A program made the translations under genes and the position numbers. DNA of 64,000 nucleotides, from the NCBI RefSeq assembly GCF_900475935.1, contig NZ_LS483431.1, positions 310,001 to 374,000 on the forward strand, in the 5' to 3' direction. This document shows, one piece after another, positions 27,267-38,989 of this stretch (positions are counted from its first letter, which is position 1; the number at the start of each line of letters is the position of its first letter). A model generated the notes under the pieces. The model did not search any database, was not told where the DNA came from, and worked only from the letters and a program-made list of their open reading frames with translations. The DNA comes from Campylobacter fetus subsp. fetus. GTDB taxonomy: Bacteria > Campylobacterota > Campylobacteria > Campylobacterales > Campylobacteraceae.

Positions 27267-30200
27267 ATGTTCGTGGACAAGGGCGACGTATCGCTTTCTT
27301 CTGGGCTTTTGAAAAGAGCCTACCTAATATTTATCTTATGCGTAGGATCTATAGTCTGCTTTTTATCTTTTATAATATTCGTTGAACTCTATAAATTAGA
27401 AGACGGATTAAAAAGATCAAATTCTTATCATATGATGAGAGTTATGAGTAAGCTTGAGACTATACACTCTGAGTTAGCATATCTTTTAGAAGATAATATC
27501 AGCGATGAAGAGTTTTATGAAACTATCGCAGATAATGATATCTTAGATGGTATATTTTTAACGGATAACAACTTTACCATTATAAAATCATATTCGAAAT
27601 TTCAAAACGATCTTAGCTCATTAAAACTATTTAATTATAAAGATCATTTTAACAAATATGGATTTTTTATATCTAAATTTATATATTTAGAGCCTGATCA
27701 TCCGAATATATTTATTATTTTGCCTTATGTTAATGGAGTAAATTTAGTTGGTATGCTTGACGCTTCAAAGCTTGCCTCATTTGCTCTTTTAGATGATGCA
27801 AACAAGTATTCGTATATGATGGATTCTGAGGGTTTTATAGTTTTAGATTCCATAGGTAGCAATATATACGATACGTTTAACATAGATTATGATTGGAAAA
27901 ATAGCCAAAAGATGCATCTTTCGGTTGATTATTCTACAAAACAACTTAGTTTTTATTCAGTAGAGTTTAACAAAGGTTTAAATTTAGCCATCATATCAAA
28001 AGAGCCGTTTTTCGATATATTTAACTCGTATTTAGTAGTAATCGCAGTAGCTATCATACTGTTGGTATTTGCTTGTTTGGTTTTGATAGATAATATAATA
28101 TTTTTAAAGCGAAATGTTATATCTCCTATTAGCAAGCTAAAAAGTCTTTTGTCTGGATTAGAAATAGGCGAAATCGATGTTAATAAATTTAAATCAAATA
28201 AAGATTTTGACGACATTTGCTATGAAATATTAAATTTATACACAAGTCAAGTTATAGCAAAAAATGATCTTAGAGATTATAAAGAACAGTATGCTTTGAT
28301 ATTTCAAAAAAGCTCTATAAAAATACTATTTGTAGATGCAAAAAATGGGCAGATTATAGAAGCGAGCGAGTCTGCTATAGAGTTTTACGGTTATGATAAA
28401 GATATGCTTCTTACTATGAATGTATTTGATTTACAAGCAACTAGTTTGTATGATTATTCTTATAGCAAATTAGCAGATATGAATGACGATGAAAATATCT
28501 ACTGTTCTCACAGACTAGCAAACGGCGATCTAAAAATAGTTCAGATAAAAATCACTCCGGTAAGCTCTTATTTAAATGATTTTTATTTTATGATTATTTG
28601 GGACGCAACCGAAAATCAAAAAATGATAGAAAATTTAAATAAAGAGAAACATCTATTGCTCTCAAGCCCTATATTAATAGCTACTTTTAAAGTAGATGAA
28701 AACTGGAAAATAATTCAAATTTCTAATAACGTATCTGATATATTAGGATATAACATCGAAGATATTTTATTTAAAAATTTTAGTTTTAGAAGTATAATTC
28801 ATAAAGAAGATATAGCAAATTTAATTGTAGATATAAAACATAGAATGAAGCTTATAGATACGCCTTACGAGACGGATAATGAGCTTGATAGGCTTTGTCG
28901 TATAAAGCTTTCAAACGGCAATTACGACTGGTTTAAAGTATTTATCAAGATATCAAAAGATGCAAACGGCGATATGTTTGTTACTGTGTTTATGTTTAAT
29001 AGTACAAATCAAAAGCTTACAGAAGATATATTTAAAGATAAGATAAATAAGTACCAAAATCTACTTTGGGCTACTTCTGGAATGTCTTTTGAATATGATA
29101 TTAAAAAGCGTGTATATACATTTTCAAATAGCTTTATAAATTTACTAGGATATCGAAATAGTGATGATCTGGGAGTTATTAACTCTGAAAATATATCAAA
29201 AATAGTATATAAAAGCGATTTAGATAAAGTAGTTTTAGCGTGGGATAACTATCTAAAAGGACTTAGTCCAAGCATAAATACCGAGATCAGATGTATAGCT
29301 AAAGATGGAAGATATATTTGGGTATGCATAAAAGCAAAAACCGCGACATCTAATCTTGATGGAACTCCAAATTTGATATCTGGAATGCTTGAAGATATCA
29401 CCATCAAAAAAGAGTCTGAAGCACAGTTGCAACTCATAGCTAGTGTATTTTCTTACTCTAGAGAAGGCATTATGATAACTGATCTAAACGGTTTGATATT
29501 AGATGTAAATGACGCTTTTGTTCAAATCACTGGATACGGCAAAGAAGAAGTAAGAGGCAAATATCCAAATATGCTAAAATCAGATCGTCATAATAATAAA
29601 TTCTATGCTAAAATATGGGCAGATATAAAGCAAAGCGGTTTTTGGCGCGGTGAAATTTGGAATAAAAGAAAAAACGGTCAAATATATCCAGAAATTCTAA
29701 CTATAAGTGCAGTCAAAAATCAGCTTGATGAAGTTCAGCATTATGTTGCTATATTTTATGATATTACGTATATTAAAGAGAATGAAACAAGATTAGAAAA
29801 AATAGCTCATTATGATCCTCTTACAAAGCTTCCAAATAGATTTTTATTATTAGAAAAACTTGCTATAGCTATGAATAACGTTAAAGAGAACGGCAAAAAA
29901 ATAGCTGTTATATATCTGGATTTAGACGGATTTAAAAAAGCAAATGATACTTATGGGCATAATTGCGGAGATGGGCTTTTAGTAGCTATATCTAGTCGTA
30001 TGCAAGGTATTATATCAAATGGCGATAATTTGATAGCGCGTTTCGGAGGAGATGAGTTTGTAGCTCTCATTAATGATGTAAGCGATGAGAATGCTCTTAT
30101 TAAGATCTTAGACGATATGCTTTTAGCTGCTCGTGATAAAACGGTTATCAATAGCAACAAAATTCAAGTAAGCACAAGCATAGGCGTAGCATTTTATGAT

Positions 30201-31394
30201 AGACATAGTGATATATCTATGGAAGATCTATTAAAAAGAGCAGATTGGGCGATGTATCATGCTAAGTTATCTGGTAAAAATAGATATTATATATTTGATG
30301 AAAATAGAGATGAAATTTTTAACCAGTATAATGAGAGTTTATTATCTAAAGATAAATTTGATTCCGATGAGTTTTTCTTGATGTACCAACCAGTAGTCAA
30401 TATAAAAGATGCGAAAATCACAAGTTTTGAAGTTCTTCTTAGATGGAAACATCCGCAAAAAGGTATAATGCTTCCTGTGGATTTCTTGCATATATTTAGC
30501 GATAAAGTCTGGTTTGATGAACTTACTATATGGATTATTATAAATGCTCTTAGAGATTCTGAAGATATTTTTAATAAAGGGATAAAATTAAGTATCAATA
30601 TACCGTTTGAACAGCTAAACGACGAGATCTTTTTTGCTAAATTTAAAGATCTTTATAAAAATAGCGATTTAAGATTTGATATGCTTGAAATAGAGATAAC
30701 AGACGCTATGTCGGTAAAAGATATTGAAAACGAGATATTAAATTTAGTAATATATGAAGATCTAGGTATAAAGTTTGTATTTGATGATTTTGGGTCAAGC
30801 TTATCACTTGCTAACACTATGAAAACTGCTCCTACAAATACATATAAAATAAATAAAAAATATGCTCTTGAGCTGCTTGATAGAGCAGATAATGTAGATA
30901 TGTTGCAGACTATATTAAATATATGTAGCGCGTTTAAAAAACGTGCTATAATTAAAGGTGTAGAAAATGAGTATATCTACAACATAGTTGCAAATATAGG
31001 CTTTGTAGAGCTACAAGGCAATTTTATAAGCAAACCGATATTTAAAGATGATATATCAGATATGATAAATACAATTTATATTAAACGAGTTTTTAATCCA
31101 AATTTAGAAAAGATACCGCTTTATAAATTTATCATATATCAAATAAATGCTATTAAGCAGATTATAATATCTATAGAAAATTATAACACTTCTATATTTG
31201 ATTACTCTACTTATAGAAAAGTATATGACGAGTTTGATAGGCTAAAAGAAGTGCCGGAATCCTGCAAAGAAGCAGATAAACTTATAACTTTGGTATTTAG
31301 TAGTAATTTTATAAACAAAGAGGAGATAGCGTATTTGCTAAATGAGTTAGAACATAAAAAATTAAATATTTTAAACACCATAATCGGAGAATAA
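27267..31394 (+). CDS. PAS-GGDEF-EAL membrane signalling protein (c-di-GMP metabolism)
   Basis: A 1375-residue protein. Order: transmembrane helix (about 16-38), periplasmic sensor region to about 250, second helix (about 252-277), several PAS domains (about 345-845; the last with SREGIMITDLNGLILDVNDAF and TGYGKEEVRGK), GGDEF domain (about 850-1010; intact G-G-D-E-F at 927-931, with DLDGFKKANDTYGH), and an EAL domain to about 1270. In the EAL domain the signature itself is E-V-L (1055-1057) and the loop is DDFGSS, but the Asn, Glu, Asp-Asp, Lys, Glu and Gln positions of active phosphodiesterases can be aligned. It may make or degrade c-di-GMP. A C-terminal tail of about 100 residues is unassigned. 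Confidence 0.9.
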   Translation: MFVDKGDVSLSSGLLKRAYLIFILCVGSIVCFLSFIIFVELYKLEDGLKRSNSYHMMRVMSKLETIHSELAYLLEDNISDEEFYETIADNDILDGIFLTDNNFTIIKSYSKFQNDLSSLKLFNYKDHFNKYGFFISKFIYLEPDHPNIFIILPYVNGVNLVGMLDASKLASFALLDDANKYSYMMDSEGFIVLDSIGSNIYDTFNIDYDWKNSQKMHLSVDYSTKQLSFYSVEFNKGLNLAIISKEPFFDIFNSYLVVIAVAIILLVFACLVLIDNIIFLKRNVISPISKLKSLLSGLEIGEIDVNKFKSNKDFDDICYEILNLYTSQVIAKNDLRDYKEQYALIFQKSSIKILFVDAKNGQIIEASESAIEFYGYDKDMLLTMNVFDLQATSLYDYSYSKLADMNDDENIYCSHRLANGDLKIVQIKITPVSSYLNDFYFMIIWDATENQKMIENLNKEKHLLLSSPILIATFKVDENWKIIQISNNVSDILGYNIEDILFKNFSFRSIIHKEDIANLIVDIKHRMKLIDTPYETDNELDRLCRIKLSNGNYDWFKVFIKISKDANGDMFVTVFMFNSTNQKLTEDIFKDKINKYQNLLWATSGMSFEYDIKKRVYTFSNSFINLLGYRNSDDLGVINSENISKIVYKSDLDKVVLAWDNYLKGLSPSINTEIRCIAKDGRYIWVCIKAKTATSNLDGTPNLISGMLEDITIKKESEAQLQLIASVFSYSREGIMITDLNGLILDVNDAFVQITGYGKEEVRGKYPNMLKSDRHNNKFYAKIWADIKQSGFWRGEIWNKRKNGQIYPEILTISAVKNQLDEVQHYVAIFYDITYIKENETRLEKIAHYDPLTKLPNRFLLLEKLAIAMNNVKENGKKIAVIYLDLDGFKKANDTYGHNCGDGLLVAISSRMQGIISNGDNLIARFGGDEFVALINDVSDENALIKILDDMLLAARDKTVINSNKIQVSTSIGVAFYDRHSDISMEDLLKRADWAMYHAKLSGKNRYYIFDENRDEIFNQYNESLLSKDKFDSDEFFLMYQPVVNIKDAKITSFEVLLRWKHPQKGIMLPVDFLHIFSDKVWFDELTIWIIINALRDSEDIFNKGIKLSINIPFEQLNDEIFFAKFKDLYKNSDLRFDMLEIEITDAMSVKDIENEILNLVIYEDLGIKFVFDDFGSSLSLANTMKTAPTNTYKINKKYALELLDRADNVDMLQTILNICSAFKKRAIIKGVENEYIYNIVANIGFVELQGNFISKPIFKDDISDMINTIYIKRVFNPNLEKIPLYKFIIYQINAIKQIIISIENYNTSIFDYSTYRKVYDEFDRLKEVPESCKEADKLITLVFSSNFINKEEIAYLLNELEHKKLNILNTIIGE

Positions 31395-31396
31395 AT

Positions 31397-33927
<2,531 letters not shown>

Positions 33928-33931
<4 letters not shown>

Positions 33932-34461
33932 AATTTGCCTTAGTTTTCTGTTTTTTATTTGTAAGTTTAAATTTAATAGCCGCAGATGACTGGGATGCTA
34001 TATATGAAGCTAAAAAAGCTGAGATAACACGCGAGTTTGAACGCATAGACAGTGCAAGACAAGAGTTAGAAGCTTACAGAGCCGCTACAAAATCCTTGTT
34101 TGATAAAAGAGAGGCTGAAATTTCAAAAAAAGAGCTTGATGTAAATAGAACGCTAGATGAAATTTCAAAAAAAGAGGAAAATATAAAAAATATGCTTGCA
34201 AAAAATGAAAAAATTTTAGAAGAGTTGAAAACAATGACTTCCGATAAAGTTTTAGAAGTATATGCAAAAATGAAAGATTCTCCTGCTGCAAATATTATAA
34301 GCTCACTTCCTAGAGACGAAGCAGCTAAAATACTTTATGCGCTTGAGCCAAAAAAAATATCGTCTATACTCTCAAAAATGGATCCGGCGACAGCGGCGGA
34401 ACTTACCGAAATTCTAAAAAAAGACGATCTATTTACGGACAATAATAGTTCTGTTAAATGA
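33928..34461 (+). CDS. MotE-like periplasmic glycoprotein (MgtE N-domain family)
   Basis: A 177-residue exported protein: signal peptide (first about 19 residues), coiled coil (about 25-105), then a C-terminal domain with the MgtE N-domain pattern (AANIISSLPRDEAAKILYALEPKKISSILSKMDPATAAEL split over residues about 118-160). This layout is that of MotE, the chaperone that stabilises MotB/PflA-type motor parts. Two PglB sequons fit exactly: N73 (D-V-N-R-T) and N173 (D-N-N-S-S). C. jejuni Cj1496c at the same locus is a reported N-glycoprotein affecting invasion and colonisation. It ends this overlapping group. Confidence 0.75.
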
Positions 34462-34587
34462 ACTTTAACTTTTAAATTTATAAAAAAATATACAAAAATT
34501 CATATAGCTTTGAGTAATGTCATATACCTTTAACTAACTTTTACGTTTTTTTAGATAAAATTGTTACAAAATAATGAAAGGCTGTTT

Positions 34588-35139
34588 ATGCGAATCAAAT
34601 TACCACACGCACCTTATATAGCAAGAAAAGTTGGATTAGACCTTTTTAATTGTGGTTTTGTTAGTTTTAAAAGCGGCATCGAGCCAGTTGCCAGCGTAGT
34701 ACAAAGCATATTGGAAAATGATATTAATAAAGAAAGAGCACTTGAAGATAAAGTAAAAGAGGTGCTAGATCAAAATGAAAACGAGATGGATTTTATGCAA
34801 GTTGATAGAAAAAATATGTTTTGGCTTATAAAGAAAAAACTTGCAAAGGATTTTGGCGTAATTTTATCTTACGAGGATAGATATAGTAGCGTTTCTCATG
34901 AAATTTTAGAGCTTTTATGGAAAAAAGATCTCATAGACTATAGCGTATCTGATAACCGTGTTAAAAACATAATTTATGGCGCAATAGAAAATTATTTAAA
35001 ATTATATGAAGATATAGAAGATATTGTAGTAGACAGGCTTGCAAATTACAAAAGAAAGCTCATTGCTGGTACCGATGAGTATGATTTGATATTTGAAAAG
35101 CTTTATGAAGAAGAGCTACACAAAAAAGGAATGATATAA
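34588..35139 (+). CDS. DUF507 family protein
   Basis: A 183-residue soluble protein of the DUF507 family, found mainly in Campylobacterota and Aquificae; function unknown. It starts MRIKLPHAPYIARK and has two similar halves (each with a helical segment such as DKVKEVLDQNENEMDFMQVD and a Lys-rich strand). The start at 34588 is chosen because it has gaaagg 9 bases upstream; the frame is open to a TTG at 34561. The stop shares bases with the carA start (TAATG), so it is coupled to carA. Confidence 0.85.
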   Translation: MRIKLPHAPYIARKVGLDLFNCGFVSFKSGIEPVASVVQSILENDINKERALEDKVKEVLDQNENEMDFMQVDRKNMFWLIKKKLAKDFGVILSYEDRYSSVSHEILELLWKKDLIDYSVSDNRVKNIIYGAIENYLKLYEDIEDIVVDRLANYKRKLIAGTDEYDLIFEKLYEEELHKKGMI

Positions 35140-36257
35140 TGAAAGCTTATGTTTATATAGAAAATGGAGTTTATTTAGAAGCAAAAGCGTTCGGAAAAGG
35201 CGGAAGTGCTTTTGGCGAGCTTGTATTTAATACCTCTTTAACAGGTTATGAAGAGATAATAACCGATCCTAGCTACGCCGGACAATTTATAATTTTTACT
35301 ATGCCAGAAATAGGTATAGTGGGAGTAAATGAAAATGATGAAGAGAGTGCAAAAATCCACGCTAGCGGAGTTTTTATGCGTAATTTTAATCAAACCCCAA
35401 GTAATTTTAGAAGTGAAAAAAGCTTAGAGAAATTTTTTTATGATCAAGGTAAATTTGGAATTTATGATTTAGATACAAGATATCTTACAAAAATGTTAAG
35501 AGACAGTGGAAATTTAAGAGCTTTTGTATCGACTGAGATAAGCGATAAAGAGATTTTAAAACATGAATTAGAAAATAGTGCGCGTATAGACGAGATAAAC
35601 TATGTTAGTATAGTAAGTACTAAAAAGCCATATATTCACTCTAAAAACTCATGGAAACATCAAAAACAAAGCTATGGAAATTTGAGTTCTATCGGTAAAA
35701 AAGTTGCGGTCATAGATTATGGCGTAAAAAGAAATATTTTAAATGAATTGTGTGAAGCGGGACTTGAGGTAGAAGTTTATCCGCATAATGTTAAAGCTGA
35801 TTTTTTGATAGACAAATTTAAAAAAGGCGAGATAAATGGAGTATTTCTAAGCAATGGTCCAGGCGAGCCAAAAATGCTTGTAAATGAGATAGGCGAGATA
35901 AAAAAACTTATAGCCGCAGATCTTCCTATTTTCGGAATTTGTCTTGGACATCAATTACTTTCAAATGCTTATGGGTATGAGACTTATAAGCTTAAATTCG
36001 GACAACACGGCGCAAATCATCCGGTTTTAAATTTAGAAACAAAAAGTATAGAGATAACTGCTCAAAATCATAATTATAATGTTCCTGAAACCATAAGTGA
36101 AGTAGCAACTGTTACTCATAGAAATCTTTTTGACAACACTATAGAAGGTGTTAGATATAACGGCGGTAAAGTATTTTCGGTGCAACACCATCCAGAAGCC
36201 AGTAGTGGTCCTAACGAGAGCAAATATATATTTAAAAACTTTATTGAAATACTATAA
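35139..36257 (+). CDS. carA: Carbamoyl-phosphate synthase small chain
   Basis: CarA is the glutaminase subunit that feeds ammonia to CarB for pyrimidine and arginine synthesis. The 372-residue protein has the N-terminal CarA domain (ENGVYLEAKAFGKGGSAFGE, TSLTGYEEIITDPSYAGQ) and a C-terminal class I amidotransferase domain with the Cys in FGICLGHQLL and the His/Glu in VQHHPEAS. carB is not in the window. The stop shares one base with the next start (TAATG). Confidence 0.97.
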   Translation: MKAYVYIENGVYLEAKAFGKGGSAFGELVFNTSLTGYEEIITDPSYAGQFIIFTMPEIGIVGVNENDEESAKIHASGVFMRNFNQTPSNFRSEKSLEKFFYDQGKFGIYDLDTRYLTKMLRDSGNLRAFVSTEISDKEILKHELENSARIDEINYVSIVSTKKPYIHSKNSWKHQKQSYGNLSSIGKKVAVIDYGVKRNILNELCEAGLEVEVYPHNVKADFLIDKFKKGEINGVFLSNGPGEPKMLVNEIGEIKKLIAADLPIFGICLGHQLLSNAYGYETYKLKFGQHGANHPVLNLETKSIEITAQNHNYNVPETISEVATVTHRNLFDNTIEGVRYNGGKVFSVQHHPEASSGPNESKYIFKNFIEIL

Positions 36258-36922
36258 TGGATATAAGTACGGTATTTAGCATTATCAGCATTGCTCTTAT
36301 GTTTAGTATATCGCACTGTATAGGAATGTGCGGCGGATTTGTAATGGCATATAATGCTAAATTATCAAATAAAACCAGAAAAGAGATAGTTTTTCTTAGT
36401 ATCAGTTATCATTTAAGTAGAGTTTTTGCTTATGTTTGCTTGGGGATTTTATTTGGTTTTTTTGGTTCTATCGTGATATTAAATTTAAAAACCAAAGGAT
36501 TTGTGTTTTTTATCGTCGGTGTTTTTCTAGTTATTTTATCTATAGCTTTGATAAAGCGCGGAAAGCTGTTAGCTTTTATAGAAAATGATAAAATAGGAAA
36601 TTTAATAATGCGTTTTTTTAAAAAGTTTAGCAAAAGAAATGACGCTCTGTCTTTCATGATATTAGGTTTTTTAAATGGTTTATTGCCTTGTGGGGTTGTT
36701 TATTATTTTTTGGCGTTATCTCTTAGTAGCGGAAGTATTTTTAACGGTTTTCTTGTGATGTTTATATTTGGTCTTAGTACTCTACCTGTTATGTTGATTT
36801 TTAGCGGTACGGTTGGTCTTGTAAGTGCTAAATTCAAACACACAATGACAATAGCTACTTCTGTTATCATAGCGATTTATGGTGTATATTTATCATATTT
36901 AGGATTTATGGCTATAAAATGA
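36257..36922 (+). CDS. TauE/DsbD_2-like membrane protein (possible metal or oxidase-assembly role)
   Basis: A 221-residue protein with about six membrane segments and the HCIGMCGGF motif near residue 20, plus a matching NGLLPCGVVYYF in the second half. These Cys/His motifs mark the DsbD_2 (PF13386) group, often next to cytochrome oxidase or copper genes and thought to act in copper or thiol transfer. It overlaps carA and the histidine kinase gene (4 bases), and sits two genes upstream of ccoNOQP. A role in cbb3 oxidase assembly is plausible but is inference. Confidence 0.7.
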   Translation: MDISTVFSIISIALMFSISHCIGMCGGFVMAYNAKLSNKTRKEIVFLSISYHLSRVFAYVCLGILFGFFGSIVILNLKTKGFVFFIVGVFLVILSIALIKRGKLLAFIENDKIGNLIMRFFKKFSKRNDALSFMILGFLNGLLPCGVVYYFLALSLSSGSIFNGFLVMFIFGLSTLPVMLIFSGTVGLVSAKFKHTMTIATSVIIAIYGVYLSYLGFMAIK

Positions 36923-38157
36923 TTGATTTAAGTGAAAGATTAAAACAGTATCAAGCTGCTATCGATACAAGTAATATCGTTTCTAAAACAGATATTGAGG
37001 GTTACATTACTTTTGTAAATGACGAATTCTGTAAAATCAGCGGCTATACAAGGGAAGAGCTTATCGGAAAACCTCATAGTATAGTCCGCCATCCAGATGT
37101 TCCAAGCGAAAATTTTAAAATTCTTTGGGAAACGATCTTAGCAAAAAAAGTCCATAGAGCCATAGTAAAAAATAAAGCTAAAGACGGCAGCGCATTTTAT
37201 CTAAATACAACTATTATTCCTATACTAGATGAGAAAGGAAATATAGAAGAGTTTGTTGCTATACGTCATAACGTAACTGAGGTCGTTCTCCTCAATGAGA
37301 GACTTTTAAAAACACAAAACGAATTGACGGATTTAAACTCGTTACTAGAGCAAAAAGTAGCAGAACAGACCAAAAAACTCATAGATCTAAATAAAAATCT
37401 CGAACAAAGAGTTCTTCAAGAAGTAGCAAAAAATGAGGAAAAAACCAAGCTTATGTTTCAGCAAAGCCGACTTGCAAATATGGGTGAAATGCTAGCAAAT
37501 ATAGCTCATCAGTGGAGACAACCGTTAAATGAGTTGAGTATAGATTTATTTAGATTAAAGCAAGCCGTAAATACTCCTAATAGCGAATTTTTAGATATAT
37601 ATGATCACTCAAAAACAGTTATAAAAGGTATGAGTAACACTATAGAAGATTTTCGTAATTTTTTTAATTCTAATACTAAAAAAGAGAGTTTTTTAGTTTC
37701 TAGCGCAGTAGAAGACGCTGCCATAATGCTTCAAAGAACGCTTGAAAAAGATGGTATAAAACTTGATTTTAGCTATGATAAGAATATTTTTTTAACCGGA
37801 TATAAAAATGAACTTGCTCAAGTTTTTGTAAATCTTTTTACAAATGCTAGAGATGCTTTTAGAGAGATAAATATAGATAATAAATTGATAAAAGTTTCAG
37901 TAAAACAGAGCAAAGGCTTTGTGATATTAAAAATACAAGATAATGCTGGAGGTATAAAAGAAGATATTAAAGATAAAATTTTTGAGCCGTACTTTACTAC
38001 AAAGCATCCTATAGTAGGAACTGGGCTTGGGCTTTATATGAACAAAAAGATTATAGAAAAATTTAATGGCGATATAAGTGTGCATAACGTTAAATTTGGA
38101 ACTTGTTTTGAGATAAAAATACCGACTTTAGTAGAAAAAGGAGATAATGATGAGTGA
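36919..38157 (+). CDS. PAS-domain sensor histidine kinase
   Basis: A 412-residue cytoplasmic kinase with no membrane segment. An Aer-type PAS domain (about 15-120; FVNDEFCKISGYTREELIGK and VRHPDVPSE) may sense redox state through a cofactor. A coiled coil (about 125-185) leads to the DHp domain with phospho-acceptor H197 in AHQWRQPLNEL, then the ATPase domain with NLFTNARDAF (N box), DNAGGI and GTGLGLYM. Its stop overlaps the response-regulator start. Directly upstream of the cbb3 oxidase genes, so these are reasonable targets. Confidence 0.9.
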   Translation: MIDLSERLKQYQAAIDTSNIVSKTDIEGYITFVNDEFCKISGYTREELIGKPHSIVRHPDVPSENFKILWETILAKKVHRAIVKNKAKDGSAFYLNTTIIPILDEKGNIEEFVAIRHNVTEVVLLNERLLKTQNELTDLNSLLEQKVAEQTKKLIDLNKNLEQRVLQEVAKNEEKTKLMFQQSRLANMGEMLANIAHQWRQPLNELSIDLFRLKQAVNTPNSEFLDIYDHSKTVIKGMSNTIEDFRNFFNSNTKKESFLVSSAVEDAAIMLQRTLEKDGIKLDFSYDKNIFLTGYKNELAQVFVNLFTNARDAFREINIDNKLIKVSVKQSKGFVILKIQDNAGGIKEDIKDKIFEPYFTTKHPIVGTGLGLYMNKKIIEKFNGDISVHNVKFGTCFEIKIPTLVEKGDNDE

Positions 38158-38830
38158 TATATTAAAGAGTCTTACGGTTCTATTTGTAGAAGACGAAGAC
38201 AAGATAAGAACTAGTATGGGCAGTGCTATGGAGGGAATTTTTGCAAAAGTCATCCTAGCTGGCAACGGAGATGAAGGACTTAAGAAATTCAAAAAATTTA
38301 ATCCAGATGTTATAGTAACCGATATTTCTATGCCTATAATGGACGGTCTTGATATGTCAAAAGAGATTAGAGATATATCAAAAGATACTCCTATAGTGAT
38401 TTTAAGTGCATTTAGTGAAAAAGAAAAACTACTAAAAGCTATAGAAATCGGCATAGATAAATACATAATAAAACCTATAGATATGGAAGAGTTGTTTGAA
38501 GCTATATCAGTTTTGGCTCAAGATAAGATCAGCACTACAAATATAGTAGAAATAGGCGGTGGTTATTCATTTAATAAGACAAAAAGAGTTTTAGTAAGAA
38601 ATCAAGAAGAGATAGCTCTTACAAAAAAAGAGTTGGCATTTATCTCTATTTTAGTAAAAAGATTGGGTACATTAGTGCTTCATGAGGAGATAAAAAATAG
38701 TGTTTGGGTTGGAGAAAAGGTGAGTGACGCTGCGATTAGAACGTTTATAAAACGTATCCGTGATAAAGTAGGAGCAAATTTAATAAAAAATATTCCGGGA
38801 CTCGGATATAAAATAGAAACAAATTTGTAA
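38147..38830 (+). CDS. OmpR-family response regulator
   Basis: A 227-residue regulator: receiver domain (about 8-120) with acidic pocket E-D-E at 15-17, phospho-acceptor D59 in VTDISMPIMDG, and K108-type Lys in KYIIKPID; then a winged-helix OmpR/PhoB DNA-binding domain (about 130-227) with VGEKVSDAAIRTFIKRIRDKVG as recognition region. It overlaps the kinase gene by 11 bases and so is its cognate partner. The ATG is doubled (38147 and 38150); either may be used. The cco promoter follows after about 100 bases. Confidence 0.9.
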   Translation: MMSDILKSLTVLFVEDEDKIRTSMGSAMEGIFAKVILAGNGDEGLKKFKKFNPDVIVTDISMPIMDGLDMSKEIRDISKDTPIVILSAFSEKEKLLKAIEIGIDKYIIKPIDMEELFEAISVLAQDKISTTNIVEIGGGYSFNKTKRVLVRNQEEIALTKKELAFISILVKRLGTLVLHEEIKNSVWVGEKVSDAAIRTFIKRIRDKVGANLIKNIPGLGYKIETNL

Positions 38831-38927
38831 AAAATTTATAAGGTAAAAGTGCGCTTTTAAGGGTAATTATAGAGTTATAATTTATACAAAATTAATCTTT
38901 TTAAGAAAATTTATATTTTATTTACCT

Positions 38928-38965
38928 TATAATTGCAAAGTTATGTTTTTTTCAGGATAACATAA
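38928..38965 (+). promoter_or_regulatory. ccoN promoter and leader hairpin
   Basis: TATAAT at 38928-38933 is the likely -10 of the cco operon; a second TATAAT is at 38876-38881. A 7-bp hairpin (TTATGTT at 38941-38947 with AACATAA at 38959-38965) follows at the expected transcript start. A regulator site or mRNA-stability element is possible. The ribosome-binding site (caggagg) is at 38974-38980. Confidence 0.45.
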
Positions 38966-38989
38966 AAAAATGACAGGAGGAACTTTTTG

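Noticed and set aside
27131-27385. 84-codon plus-strand frame covering selC
   Set aside because: It runs through a tRNA with full secondary structure and overlaps the start of the signalling gene; no protein similarity.
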